DNA of 64,000 bases from Streptomyces sp. JH14 (GTDB taxonomy: Bacteria; Actinomycetota; Actinomycetes; Streptomycetales; Streptomycetaceae): positions 4,650,001 to 4,714,000 of the forward strand of contig NZ_JAJNEL010000001.1 in NCBI RefSeq assembly GCF_029428675.1. The letters are read 5' to 3'. Below the pieces are notes generated by a model that was given only the letters and a program-made list of their open reading frames with translations, was not told the DNA's origin and searched no databases. The number at the start of each line of letters is the position of its first letter. Position 1 is the stretch's first letter. Made by a program: the position numbers and the translations under genes. Positions 36,420-45,204 of this stretch are shown piece by piece.

Positions 36420-36802
36420 GCCCGCGAGCATGTCAGACGTCCGGCGGGCGAACGGCGAAGGCCCGGCACTGCTCATGGCCTCTCATGAGGGCTGGACACG
36501 CACGTCGCGGGCACGGTGGCCGACTCCTCGTACGCTTCGCCCAGAGGGCCGGGGCCGTCACCGTCCGCATCCTCGCCAACTGCGGCTCCGGCGCGACCGC
36601 GCAGGTCGTCGCGGGCATCGACCGGATGGCGGCACACGCTGCGGGTCGGCGACAACGCTGCGGTGGACACCGGGAGGGGCAACTCCTGGCGCCCGCCGTT
36701 CTGATGGCGTGCCCGTCAGCCCTCCGTGAGGTGGTGAACCGGACGAACGCGTGAGGGCGACCGCATCGGCGGCCGCCCCCACATCGTGCTGTTCGTGTGT
36801 CG
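36420..36802. other. Intergenic region holding a protease remnant
   Basis: 383 bp between the threonine synthase-like gene and the chitinase. Apart from the S8 protease remnant at 36489-36660, nothing supportable is seen. Confidence 0.4.
36489..36660 (+). pseudogene. Remnant of a subtilisin-type (S8) protease gene
   Basis: The plus strand encodes DTHVAGTVADSSYASPRGPG from 36495, matching the catalytic histidine block of S8 proteases. It then continues in another frame as AVTVRILANCGSGATAQVVA and GIDRMAAHA, matching the segment that normally follows. The two pieces need a frameshift to join. The catalytic aspartate and serine regions are missing. So this is a short decayed fragment of a secreted protease gene. 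Confidence 0.6.
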
Positions 36803-38176
36803 CTAGCGCTGACCGAGGCCCTGGTCGACCGCGGTCATCAGCTCGCCGTCGTCCGTGTCCCCGTCCAGTGACCAGAACATCGCGCCGCCGAGACCGTGCT
36901 GACGGATGTACGCCGTCTTGGTGCGCAGCACCTGCGGGTCGTCGTATGTCCACAGGGTCGTGCCGTCGAACAGCCACGCGTGGCCGTTCCTGACGTCCCG
37001 GTGGATCGTGTAAGCCCCTGATTCGGCCAGCTTCTTGAGGGCCTTGTAGTCCTCGTAACCCGCGGCCCACGTGGCGGGGGCGGGGGCCGCGGCCGGCTGG
37101 CCGAGCCCGTCGCCGCCACCCGTCACCCCGGTCCAGCCCTGACCGTAGAACGGCATGCCCATCACCAGCTTGCGGGCAGGGGCGCCGCGCTCGATCCACT
37201 CCCGGACGGTCTGGTCGACGCTGAAGTCGCCCTTCGCGTACAGCGCGGACTGCTGCGCGGTGGTCGCCTCGCCGGAGACGTGGAAGTCGTAACCCTGAAG
37301 GTTCACGAAGTCGAAGTCCCGCATGATGCGGCGGACGTCGAAGCCTGCGTCGATCTTGGCCGGGGCGGTGGGGACGAACGCCGAGAGCTCGTAGTGCTTG
37401 GGCTTGGCGCCGTGCCCGTGTCCCTTCGCGGTCTTGGCGGTGCTCTTCGCGTAGGCGTCGAGCTGAGTGCGGAACTCGTGCGCCAGTGCCGTGAAGTTCC
37501 GTTTGTCCTCGGGGCGGTAGACCGTGTCCGTGTCACCCGCGGAGCCGGGCCACTCCCAGTCGATGTCCACGCCGTCGAAGAGGCCGGCCGCCGCGCCCTC
37601 GCCGCCACGCGTCCCGTCCACCGGCAGGTTGCCCTTGATGTACAGGTCGATGCAGGAGGAGACGAACGCCTTGCGGGAGGCGGCGGTGCGGGCCGCGTCC
37701 GAGAAGTGGGTGGACCAGCTCCAGCCGCCCAGGGAGATCAGCACCTTCAGGCCGGGGTGCTTGGCCTTCAGCTCGCGCAACTGGTTGAAATTGCCCGCGA
37801 GTGGCTGGGTGTCGGTGTCCGCGACGCCGTCCACGGATCCTGCGGCGTCCAGCGGACGGACATAGTCCGCCCAGGCGTCGGCCTCGCCGGGCACATTGCC
37901 GGTGAAGCACTTGCCGTCGGCGCTGACATTGCCGAAGGCGTAGTTGATGTGGGTGAGCTTGGCCGCGGCGCCGCTCGTGTCCAGGTCCTTGACCTGGAAG
38001 TCCCGTCCGTAGACGCCCCATTGGGTGAAGTAACCGACACGCTTGTAGGTGGCGGAGGACGCGGAGGCGTGGGAGCCGGAGTGGGAGGTGGACGCGGTGG
38101 CGGCGGGAGCCATTCCGGCCGCCAGCGAGAGGGCGCAAGCGGCAATGGCCAGTCTGGACAGGGTTCTTCGACGCAT
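36803..38176 (-). CDS. Secreted chitinase, glycoside hydrolase family 18
   Basis: A 457-residue exported GH18 enzyme. A Sec signal peptide covers residues 1-29 (ending near TAST); the barrel starts at YKRVGYFTQWGVYGRDF. The catalytic motif FDGVDIDWEWPGS has its acid Glu208. Other GH18 strands are LKVLISLGGWSWSTHFSD, NLQGYDFHVSG and LGGAMFWSLDGDTDDGEL. It should hydrolyse chitin outside the cell; there is no separate chitin-binding module. A DasR-like site (TGGTCTGGACCA) lies 65-76 bp upstream. AGGAA precedes the ATG. Confidence 0.93.
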   Translation of the reverse strand: MRRRTLSRLAIAACALSLAAGMAPAATASTSHSGSHASASSATYKRVGYFTQWGVYGRDFQVKDLDTSGAAAKLTHINYAFGNVSADGKCFTGNVPGEADAWADYVRPLDAAGSVDGVADTDTQPLAGNFNQLRELKAKHPGLKVLISLGGWSWSTHFSDAARTAASRKAFVSSCIDLYIKGNLPVDGTRGGEGAAAGLFDGVDIDWEWPGSAGDTDTVYRPEDKRNFTALAHEFRTQLDAYAKSTAKTAKGHGHGAKPKHYELSAFVPTAPAKIDAGFDVRRIMRDFDFVNLQGYDFHVSGEATTAQQSALYAKGDFSVDQTVREWIERGAPARKLVMGMPFYGQGWTGVTGGGDGLGQPAAAPAPATWAAGYEDYKALKKLAESGAYTIHRDVRNGHAWLFDGTTLWTYDDPQVLRTKTAYIRQHGLGGAMFWSLDGDTDDGELMTAVDQGLGQR

Positions 38177-38238
38177 GGGGCCCGTTCCTGTGGAGTGCGC
38201 TGGGAGGTGCGAGAGCCGTGCTGTGTGGTGAGGAAACT

Positions 38239-38255
38239 ATTGGTCTGGACCAAAT
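38239..38255. promoter_or_regulatory. DasR-like operator of the chitinase gene
   Basis: TGGTCTGGACCA at 38241-38252, arms TGGTC and GACCA with a 2-nt centre. It matches the known Streptomyces chitinase/DasR element (TGGTCTAGACCA type). Confidence 0.7.
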
Positions 38256-38469
38256 GGGGTCAAGAGGGCTGCGGTGATGGAAGGCAATCTCGAGGCTCTG
38301 AGGCGCCGGGCGAGGCTGAGGGTTATCGGGATTTCTGCGCCGGTCCGGGCAGGGATATGCGCAGGGCAGGGCCGGATCATCACTTCGGGTGAAACTCTGG
38401 CCTGTGCTTGCGGTCCACAACCGACGGTTGCCAGGCTGTTGCAGACGGTCAACCTGTTGGGAGTGCCCT

Positions 38470-39222
38470 GTGACATTCGGTGAGCAGCCCGCCTATCTGC
38501 GCGTTGCGAGCGATCTCAGAGAGAAGATCGTCAATGGTTCGCTGCCGCCGCACACGCGGCTGCCGTCGCAGGCCCGTATCCGCGAGGAGTACGGGGTCTC
38601 GGACACCGTCGCGCTGGAGGCGCGCAAGGTGCTGATGGCGGAGGGTCTGGTCGAGGGGCGCTCGGGTTCGGGTACGTACGTGCGAGAGCGCCCGGTGCCG
38701 CGCCGGATCGCACGCTCCGGCTACCGGTCGGACGCCGGAGCGAGCCCGTTCCGCCAGGAACAGACGGCGGAAGGCGTACGAGGGACGTGGGAGTCGCGCA
38801 GCGAACAGGAAGAGGCGAGTCCGGAGATCGCCGAACGCCTCGGTGTGGAACCGGGTGACCGGGTGATGCGTACGAGATACATCTTTCGGGAGGCAGGGGA
38901 GCCGATGATGCTCTCCACCTCTTGGGAGCCCCTCGCCATCACGGGGCGCACGCCGGTGATGCTCCCGGAGGAGGGCCCGTTGGGCGGCTGCGGGGTGGTC
39001 GAGCGGATGGCCGCGATCGATCTCGTCGTGGACAACGTGGTCGAACAGGTCGGCGCGCGCCCGGGGCTGGCGGAGGAGCTCCTGGCGCTCGGTGGCGTGC
39101 CGGGCCATGTGGTGATGGTGATCGGGCGCACGTACTACGCATCGGGGCGGCCGGTCGAGACGGCGGACGTGGTGGTGCCCGCCGACCGCTACCGGATCGC
39201 CTACCACCTTCCTGTCAGATGA
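38470..39222 (+). CDS. GntR-family regulator, HutC/UTRA type
   Basis: A 250-residue regulator. The winged helix at residues 5-75 reads YLRVASDLREKIVNGSLPPH, TRLPSQARIREEYGVSDTVA and GLVEGRSGSGTYVRERP; the UTRA effector domain follows from about residue 100 (RLGVEPGDRVMRTRYIF, VVVPADRYRIAYHL). The GTG at 38470 is supported by GGGAG 6 nt upstream. It is divergent from the chitinase gene with about 290 bp between starts. The effector is unknown; a sugar phosphate is one possibility for this subfamily, but UTRA ligands vary widely. Confidence 0.88.
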   Translation: MTFGEQPAYLRVASDLREKIVNGSLPPHTRLPSQARIREEYGVSDTVALEARKVLMAEGLVEGRSGSGTYVRERPVPRRIARSGYRSDAGASPFRQEQTAEGVRGTWESRSEQEEASPEIAERLGVEPGDRVMRTRYIFREAGEPMMLSTSWEPLAITGRTPVMLPEEGPLGGCGVVERMAAIDLVVDNVVEQVGARPGLAEELLALGGVPGHVVMVIGRTYYASGRPVETADVVVPADRYRIAYHLPVR

Positions 39223-39240
39223 TCAGGCGCCGGCGTTCGG

Positions 39241-39320
39241 TGCCGAATGCCGAATGCTGGCTGTGCCGAATGCTGGCTGTGCCGGGTGCCGGGTGCCGGG
39301 TGCCGGGTGCCGGATGTCGG
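39241..39320. repeat. Two adjacent short tandem repeats
   Basis: First, two copies of a roughly 17-bp unit containing GCCGAATGCTGGCTGT (39247-39280). Then five copies of a 7-bp unit GTGCCGG (about 39280-39314) with a decayed sixth. They sit just after the GntR gene and before a pseudogene. Confidence 0.8.
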
Positions 39321-39447
39321 ACGGGCGTCCGCGCGTGCCGGGCCAGGCGTTTCGGGTCTCGGGACGCGGATTTCCTGTCGGGTGACCGATACTCGGACGG
39401 CCTGTCCGGCGTCCGGGATGACGGGTTGACGTCTGCTCAGGTCCCGT

Positions 39448-40017
39448 AACTTTGCGCTGGAACCCATCGCGCCGCAGACCGAGACCAATGCCTACAGCGG
39501 CTCGCTGTCCTGGTCGAACTTCTTCTCGCGGATCACTCGCAGACACCCGGGCCGAGTCTGGTATATCTTCCTCAACCTCGCCATCGCGCTGACGCTGATG
39601 AAGATGAACCTGTTCGCGGCCCTCAGTGAGCTGCTGGGCTTCTGCTCGAACGTGGGGATCGCCTGGATCGCGGCCGTCGCCGGCGACCTGGTGATCAACG
39701 AGCGGATCGGGCTGAGTCTGCGGTACATCGGGTTCAACATCACCGCCACCCGTACCTGCTTGGTCTGCGACACCTCCTGCGAACCTCCGGACATCGCCGA
39801 CTGCCCCGTCCGGTCGGGGGTGATCTGCTCGCTGTGCTGCTCGCCGGACGCGGAGTGCGGGGACGTCTGCCGCAAGGAACCGGCTGACGGACCGGTTCCC
39901 GTGCCGATGCCCGACCGTACGGGCCGCCGGCCCGACAGGAAGCCCAAGGGCTGTCCCGTCATCCTGGCGGGCGCACGACGACAGCTGCGGCATCTCGCTG
40001 CGTTGTCGGAACGCTGA
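39448..40017 (+). pseudogene. Purine/cytosine permease-like gene, 5' truncated and internally deleted
   Basis: An open frame of 190 codons without a proper start. It reads NFALEPIAPQTETNAYSGSL, VWYIFLNLAIALTLMKMNLF, SELLGFCSNVGIAWIAAVAG and DLVINERIGLSLRYIGFNI, the late helices of a purine-cytosine permease-like protein. It then jumps directly to a Cys-rich tail (TCLVCDTSCEPPDIADCPVR, GVICSLCCSPDAECGDVCRK) that in intact homologues follows two more membrane helices, as I recall. The first helices and the segment before the tail are missing. It is therefore a decayed gene; tandem repeats lie just upstream. Confidence 0.65.
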
Positions 40018-40314
40018 GTACGCCCCGCATGAGGACGCTCCTCCGTCTTGCGATGCACCACATACGACACCGCGCGCTGATTCGCCAGGGGTCACGGGAC
40101 AGCCCTTGGCCAGGGTCTTTCGTTCTGGGTATAGGGCGCATCGCGAGCGATGCGCCCCTTCGTGATGGCCGGATCGGTATCTCTTTGTGTAATTACGTAC
40201 TCGTTCCGTGAAGGTCAGGCGTACGCTCGGGCATATGCGTACTGCGGTTTCCTGGGGATCTTTAGAGTCGCGCACGCCGTTCAGGGGAGGGGTGCCATGC
40301 TCGGGAGGGACACG
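40018..40314. other. Intergenic region before SPOR-like gene
   Basis: 297 bp with no supported gene. It contains an AT-rich stretch near 40180-40205 (TGTGTAATTACGTACTCG) that may be the promoter of the small downstream gene. Confidence 0.3.
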
Positions 40315-40497
40315 ATGAGCGACGGTGGGGCCGTGCTCCCTTGGCTGGTGATAAGGCAGGACGACAACGGCAATCGTTACCGCGTCGGCAGGTATGCCAC
40401 ACAGGACGAGGCGCAGAAGATCGCCGACAAACTCGACGGCCGAGGCCACAAGCAGCTCTATTGGGTGGAGCGCATGGGGCAGAGCGCGCGCCCCTGA
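40315..40497 (+). CDS. Small SPOR-like domain protein
   Basis: A 60-residue acidic/basic mixed protein: PWLVIRQDDNGNRYRVGRYA then TQDEAQKIADKLDGRGHKQL and YWVERM. The fold pattern (strand, helix, strand) is that of a single SPOR-like repeat, and this small protein is widespread in Streptomyces. Without a signal peptide or membrane segment it cannot act as a normal septal SPOR protein; role unknown. The ATG at 40315 has GGGAGG 6 nt upstream. An in-frame ATG at 40297 has an equally good site and would add six residues. Confidence 0.8.
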   Translation: MSDGGAVLPWLVIRQDDNGNRYRVGRYATQDEAQKIADKLDGRGHKQLYWVERMGQSARP

Positions 40498-40513
40498 CCG
40501 CGGTCTCCGGGGA

Positions 40514-40531
40514 GTTACGCTCCGGCGTATG
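40514..40531 (+). promoter_or_regulatory. Leaderless promoter of NUDIX gene
   Basis: TACGCT at 40516-40521, 7 nt, then the ATG at 40529. Confidence 0.5.
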
Positions 40532-41023
40532 AACGATCGCGTGGTGGTGGCCGGAGCCGTCTACGACCAAGGACGCCTGCTGGCCGCGCGGCGCAGCGCT
40601 CCGCCCGAGCTGGCCGGTCGCTGGGAGCTGCCCGGTGGAAAGCTGGAGCCGGGGGAGACCGGCGAGCAGGCGCTCGTACGTGAACTCCGCGAGGAGCTGG
40701 GTGTCGAGGTGGAGCCCCTGGAGCGCATCCCGGGCGAGTGGCCGCTGACGCCCGGCTACGTGCTCCAGGTGTGGACCGCGCGGCTGGTCTCCGGCGTGCC
40801 CGCCCCGCTCGAGGACCACGACGAACTGCGATGGCTCGGACCGGGCCAGAGTGGCACGGTCAACTGGCTGGACCAGGACCTTGCTGCCGTGGCCGAGGCC
40901 ATGCGCCGCCTCCCGGACGGGGCCGTCCCGGACGAAACCGCCCATGGCGGGACCGCCCCGGACGGAGTCTTCCGCGACGGGACCGCACCGAGCGGCGGTC
41001 TGCCGGACGGCGCACACCGCTGA
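40529..41023 (+). CDS. MutT-type NUDIX hydrolase
   Basis: A 164-residue (deoxy)nucleoside triphosphate pyrophosphohydrolase of the MutT/8-oxo-dGTP type. The Nudix box is complete (GGKLEPGETGEQALVREL then REELGV), preceded by AGRWELPGG. It starts VVVAGAVYDQGRLLAARRS. The last 35 residues are a Gly/Asp/Ala-rich, repeat-like tail (DGVFRDGTAPSGGLPDG) beyond the usual domain. It probably cleans oxidised or unwanted nucleotides. The ATG lies 7 nt after a -10 box, so the message is probably leaderless. Confidence 0.9.
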   Translation: MNDRVVVAGAVYDQGRLLAARRSAPPELAGRWELPGGKLEPGETGEQALVRELREELGVEVEPLERIPGEWPLTPGYVLQVWTARLVSGVPAPLEDHDELRWLGPGQSGTVNWLDQDLAAVAEAMRRLPDGAVPDETAHGGTAPDGVFRDGTAPSGGLPDGAHR

Positions 41024-41168
41024 ATGCGCGCCCCATGCGGTGTGCGCGGCGCCGTACTTTGCACCCGTACGCCCCACGTGTCGATCTCGGCGATACTCTG
41101 CCCCAAATATCGGGTATGTGCTGATTAGCCCCCATAAACAGGACATTCCCTGCTGCTGGTCTTGGGAA

Positions 41169-41597
41169 GTGATCGGCGTGATCGATACCGAAGGCGACTG
41201 CGCCGAGTGGACCTTTCCGGCTCTGCCTGGCGCCGTGCGCTCCGCTCGGCACGCGGTCCATGAGGCGCTGCGCGGCTGGGGGCTCGACACGGCCGTCGGT
41301 GACATGACCGTTCTGCTGGTCAGTGAGCTGGTGACCAATTCCATGCGGTACACCTCGGGCCCCATCGGCGTACGACTGGTGCGCCCCCATCCCGATGGCG
41401 AGACCCCGGACGCCCGCCCCGGACTCCTTGTGGAAGTCTCCGATCCGCTTCCGGATCCGCCCACCGAACGCGCTGCGGGACCTGACGACGAAGGGGGCCG
41501 GGGACTGCAGCTGGTGGCTTGTTCTGCTCGCCGCTGGGGGACGCGGCGTGGAAAGAGTGGCAAGACGGTGTGGTTCGAGCTGGCCCTCCCCGGTTAG
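41169..41597 (+). CDS. RsbW-like histidine kinase-type ATPase (anti-sigma-like)
   Basis: A 142-residue GHKL ATPase domain standing alone. Motifs are VLLVSELVTNSMRYTSGP (N box), VEVSDPLPDPP (G1-like, here degenerate), DEGGRGLQLVACSARRWGTR (G2) and GKTVWFELALP. Such proteins act as anti-sigma factor/kinases in partner switching. The GTG at 41169 is the start typical for homologues, though no ideal ribosome site is seen. It lies 159 bp before a SpoIIE phosphatase whose own C-terminal ATPase domain is closely similar, suggesting a shared pathway. Confidence 0.85.
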   Translation: MIGVIDTEGDCAEWTFPALPGAVRSARHAVHEALRGWGLDTAVGDMTVLLVSELVTNSMRYTSGPIGVRLVRPHPDGETPDARPGLLVEVSDPLPDPPTERAAGPDDEGGRGLQLVACSARRWGTRRGKSGKTVWFELALPG

Positions 41598-41756
41598 GAG
41601 TGGGGGTGGGACGCACAGCGATCACCAAGGGTCGGACAGTCTGGCCGAAAGGGACTGAGACCTTGCTGTGATCGTGAACGCCGTGTCGGTAAGCGCCGTA
41701 GTGCTGAATACTGCGGGCAGGACCGGTCCGGTGGGTGAGCTGGAGGGGACGGTCGC

Positions 41757-44351
41757 GTGAGCGAAATACCTGGGACAGCGGGCACTGTCGTGTGGCAGAG
41801 CAGCCCGCCTGGCTCGATCTATGACTACATCAGGGTCGCCTCTTTCTCGATCGGCCCCGACGGTCTGATCGAGCAGTGGAGCCGCCGGGCCACCGGTCTC
41901 TTCGGCATTGCCGCAGACGAAGCGGTGGGCAAGGATCCGGTCGAGGCCTTCATGCCCGCCGAGCTGCGCTCGGACGGCCATCGCCGGGTCGGCGAGATAC
42001 TCGACGGCAAGGAGTGGACGGGCCTCGTCCCCTTCCGGATGCCGGGCGCGGAGGCCGTCCACGGGGTCGCCGAGCTGTATGTGATGCCCAGCGAGACGGG
42101 GAGCGGGGAACGGGCCGCGGTCTGTATCGTCGTGGACGTCCGCGCGTTGCGGCGCATCGAGACGGACCTGGCGGCATCGCAGGCCATTTTCGGCCAATCT
42201 CCCTTCGGTTTCGTGTTGTTCGGTACGGACTTCACGGTCGTACGCGCCAACCAGCGCTTCGCCACCGTCTTCGGCGGCCTGGCCGACGACCACCGCGGCC
42301 GCACGGTCGACGACTACCTCGCCCGCCCCGAGGCCGAGCGGCTCACCGCGACCCTCAAGCGGGTACTGGAGACCGGAGAGTCCGTCACCGATCTCCAGCT
42401 GGTCGGCACGACTCCCCGCCATGCGGAGAGCCGCCACTGGTCGATGAACCTCTACCGCGTACACAGCGGAGCGGGCCGCCCCATCGGCATCGCCGGACTG
42501 GCCACCGACGTAACCCGCCGTCATATCGCCGCCCGCGAGGCCGCCAGCGCCCGCCGCAACCTGGCCCTGCTCAACGAGGCCAGCGCCCGTATCGGCAACT
42601 CGCTGGACCTGGAGACCACTGCCCGCGAACTCCTCGACGTCGCCGTTCCCGGCTTCTGCGACCTTGCCTCCGTCGACCTCTACCAGGGGCTCCTCACCGG
42701 CGACGAGGCACCGCCCGGCAGCTGGGGCTCGCCTCGTCAGGAGCCCGTCGGTGGCTCCGCCGAACTTCGCCGCGTCGCCTTCGCCAGTGCTGTGTCGGAC
42801 GCCCTGCCGTCGACCGTTCCCGACGCCGCCGCGACCGGCGGCGACACCGGCCCGCCCGCACTCGGCGCCGTACACCGCTACCCCTTCAACTCCCCTTGCG
42901 CCATCGCCCTGCGCACCGGTCATGTCGAGGTCGTCCCCGGAGACGAGCGTGGCTTCGTTCAGTCGACCCTCGCCGTGCCGATGGTCGCCCACGACACCGT
43001 CGTCGGCCTCGTCCGGTTCTCCCGCACGAAGGGCAGCGAGCCCTTCGGCGAACGTGACCGGGCCCTTGCGACCGAACTCGCCGCCCGCGCCGCGGTCTGT
43101 ATCGACAACGCCCGTCTCTACCGGCGCGAGCACGAGCGTGCGCTGATCCTCCAGCGCAGCTTGCTGCCACCCGGCGACCCCGAGGCCGCAGGCCTCGACA
43201 TCGCCTGCCGCTATCTGCCCGGTAACGCGGCCACCGAGGTGGGCGGTGACTGGTTCGACGTGATCGAACTCCCGGGGCACCGCACCGCCCTGGTCGTCGG
43301 CGATGTCATGGGCCGCGGACTGCGGGCCGCCGTCGCCATGGGCGAACTGCGGACCGCCGTAAGGACTCTGGCCCTGCTCGATCTGGAACCCGCAGAAGTG
43401 CTCTCAGCGCTCGACGAGGTCGCCCGTGGCCTGGGCACGCCCGGTGGCGGCACCGCTTCCGACGGCTTCGGCGGCGGCGCCCAGTGGCCTTCCCGGGCCT
43501 CCCACAAATCCCGCGACGCGGACCCCTCCGAGATCTACCTGGCGACGTGTGTCTACGCCGTCTACGACTCGGTCACCCGGCGGTGCACCTTCGCCAACGC
43601 CGGTCACCTCCCCCCTGTCGTGGTCGAGCCGGGCGAACCGGCCCTGCTGCTCGACGTCCCGCCCGGAATGCCGCTCGGCGTCGGCGGCGAACCTTTCGAG
43701 GAAGTCGAGGTCGAGCTGAAGGAGGGCGCCCTCCTCGCCCTCTACACCGACGGTCTCGTCGAGTCCCGTGACCACCCGCTCGACGAAGGGCTGCAGGCCC
43801 TGCGCGACGCCCTCGTCGAACCCGCCCTCCCGCTCGAGGACGTCTGCGACCACGTCCTGACCACCCTCGACACCCGGCACGGTGAGGACGACATTGCCCT
43901 GCTGATGGCCCGCATCCAGGGACTCCCGGCCGACGCGGTGGGCGACTGGCGGCTGCCGCGCGAACCCCGTTCCGTCGGCCGCGCCCGGGAGCTGGCCCGC
44001 GGCCGGCTGATCGCCTGGGACCTGGGTGATCTGGTGGACACCACCGAACTGCTCGTGAGCGAGCTGGTCACCAACGCCCTGCGGTACGGCGAGGGTGAGA
44101 TCAGACTCAGGCTGCTGCGCGACCGCACACTCGTGTGTGAGGTATGGGACGCGGGTCTCGTCCAGCCACGGCGACGCCGGGCGCGTGACACCGACGAAGG
44201 CGGGCGGGGGCTGCAGTTGGTCGGTCTGCTGAGTGCGGCCTGGGGTTCGCGGCGGACACCGCGCGGCAAGACCGTCTGGTTCGAACTCCCGCTGCCCGAC
44301 GGGCAGCCGGCTGCCGAGCGCACGGTCGAGGAGCTGCTGAGCATGTTCTGA
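41757..44351 (+). CDS. SpoIIE-family phosphatase with PAS, GAF and ATPase domains
   Basis: An 864-residue signalling protein. Order: PAS at about 22-130 (ASFSIGPDGLIEQWSRRATG), second PAS at about 140-250 (FGFVLFGTDFTVVRANQRFA), GAF at about 262-470, SpoIIE/PP2C phosphatase at about 485-720 (NAATEVGGDWFDVIELPGHR, VVGDVMGRGLRAAVAMGELR, ALYTDGLVES), and a GHKL ATPase at about 735-850 (LLVSELVTNALRYGEGE, EGGRGLQLVGLLSAAWG). It should dephosphorylate an anti-anti-sigma factor and possibly also bind a sigma or anti-sigma factor. The GTG at 41757 has GGAGGGGA 7 nt upstream. No membrane helices. Confidence 0.92.
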   Translation: MSEIPGTAGTVVWQSSPPGSIYDYIRVASFSIGPDGLIEQWSRRATGLFGIAADEAVGKDPVEAFMPAELRSDGHRRVGEILDGKEWTGLVPFRMPGAEAVHGVAELYVMPSETGSGERAAVCIVVDVRALRRIETDLAASQAIFGQSPFGFVLFGTDFTVVRANQRFATVFGGLADDHRGRTVDDYLARPEAERLTATLKRVLETGESVTDLQLVGTTPRHAESRHWSMNLYRVHSGAGRPIGIAGLATDVTRRHIAAREAASARRNLALLNEASARIGNSLDLETTARELLDVAVPGFCDLASVDLYQGLLTGDEAPPGSWGSPRQEPVGGSAELRRVAFASAVSDALPSTVPDAAATGGDTGPPALGAVHRYPFNSPCAIALRTGHVEVVPGDERGFVQSTLAVPMVAHDTVVGLVRFSRTKGSEPFGERDRALATELAARAAVCIDNARLYRREHERALILQRSLLPPGDPEAAGLDIACRYLPGNAATEVGGDWFDVIELPGHRTALVVGDVMGRGLRAAVAMGELRTAVRTLALLDLEPAEVLSALDEVARGLGTPGGGTASDGFGGGAQWPSRASHKSRDADPSEIYLATCVYAVYDSVTRRCTFANAGHLPPVVVEPGEPALLLDVPPGMPLGVGGEPFEEVEVELKEGALLALYTDGLVESRDHPLDEGLQALRDALVEPALPLEDVCDHVLTTLDTRHGEDDIALLMARIQGLPADAVGDWRLPREPRSVGRARELARGRLIAWDLGDLVDTTELLVSELVTNALRYGEGEIRLRLLRDRTLVCEVWDAGLVQPRRRRARDTDEGGRGLQLVGLLSAAWGSRRTPRGKTVWFELPLPDGQPAAERTVEELLSMF

Positions 44352-44385
44352 GAACCGGACGCGCTGAGGGGGCGGTGAGCGCTCC

Positions 44386-44414
44386 GGATGCGGTGGTCAC
44401 GGATGCGGTGGTCA
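44386..44414. repeat. 15-bp tandem duplication at the pspA 3' end
   Basis: GGATGCGGTGGTCA occurs at 44386-44399 and 44401-44414, period 15 bp. The right copy includes the pspA stop codon. Confidence 0.7.
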
Positions 44415-45125
44415 TGAGGCCGTTTTGAGGGCGGCGAGCCTGGCCTCGATCTCCGCGCTGTCGCCGAGACCGTCCAGTTGCTCGAACTGGGCGTCCAGGG
44501 ACGACGCGGCGAGTTCCTGCTTGCCCATCGCCTTCGCCTCCTCCCGCCGCACTTTGTCCTCGAAGCGGCTGAGCTCACTGGTCGGATCGAGAACGTTGAT
44601 GTTCTTGACGGCGTCCATCATCTGGTTCTGCGCCTGTGCGGACTTGGCGCGTGCGACCAGCTCGTCCCGTTTGGCCTTCAGCTCCGTCAGCTTCGACTTC
44701 ATCTGGTCCAGGCCGGACTTGAGCTTGTCCACCACCTCCGTCTGCGAGGCGATCGTGGGCTCTGCGGTCTTCGCCTCCTTCTCCGACTGGAGCTGCCGCC
44801 CCAGCGCGACCTTGGCCAGGTTGTCGAACTTGTCGGCCTCCGGCGCCGACCCGGCGGCCCGCAACTCGTCCGCCTTGCGACTGGCGGCGAGTGCCTTGTC
44901 GCCCCACTCCTTGGCCGCGTCGGCATCCTCCTGATGGTCCTGCTCCATCAGCCGCAGATTGCCGATGGTCGCCGCCACCGCCTGCTCGGCCTCCGCGATG
45001 TTCGCGGTGTAGTCGCGGATCAGCTGGTCCAGCATCTTCTGCGGATCCTCCGCCTGATCCAGCAGCGCGTTGATATTGGCCTTCGCCAGCTGAGTGACGC
45101 GGCCGAGGATGGTCTGCTTGGTCAT
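44412..45125 (-). CDS. pspA: PspA/IM30 family membrane-stress protein
   Basis: A 237-residue, almost wholly helical coiled-coil protein: TILGRVTQLAKANINALLDQ, AEDPQKMLDQLIRDYTANIA and KLKSGLDQMKSKLTELKAKR are PspA/Vipp1 signatures (ESCRT-III related). It should coat and stabilise the inner membrane under stress. The ATG at 45125 is chosen for AAGGAG 7 nt upstream. It starts 79 bp after the TPM-domain gene on the same strand, so the two are probably one operon. Confidence 0.92.
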   Translation of the reverse strand: MTKQTILGRVTQLAKANINALLDQAEDPQKMLDQLIRDYTANIAEAEQAVAATIGNLRLMEQDHQEDADAAKEWGDKALAASRKADELRAAGSAPEADKFDNLAKVALGRQLQSEKEAKTAEPTIASQTEVVDKLKSGLDQMKSKLTELKAKRDELVARAKSAQAQNQMMDAVKNINVLDPTSELSRFEDKVRREEAKAMGKQELAASSLDAQFEQLDGLGDSAEIEARLAALKTAS

Positions 45126-45204
45126 GGCACCTCTCCTTGGTGTGGACTGCGGGAACGCCGGTACGGACCCGATGAACGCTTCCGATGCATGCGCTGCCGA
45201 GGGC

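Noticed and set aside
36485..36754. An 89-codon plus-strand frame as a real small gene
   Set aside because: Only its middle matches an S8 protease segment, and the flanks continue the match in another frame, so it is a remnant.
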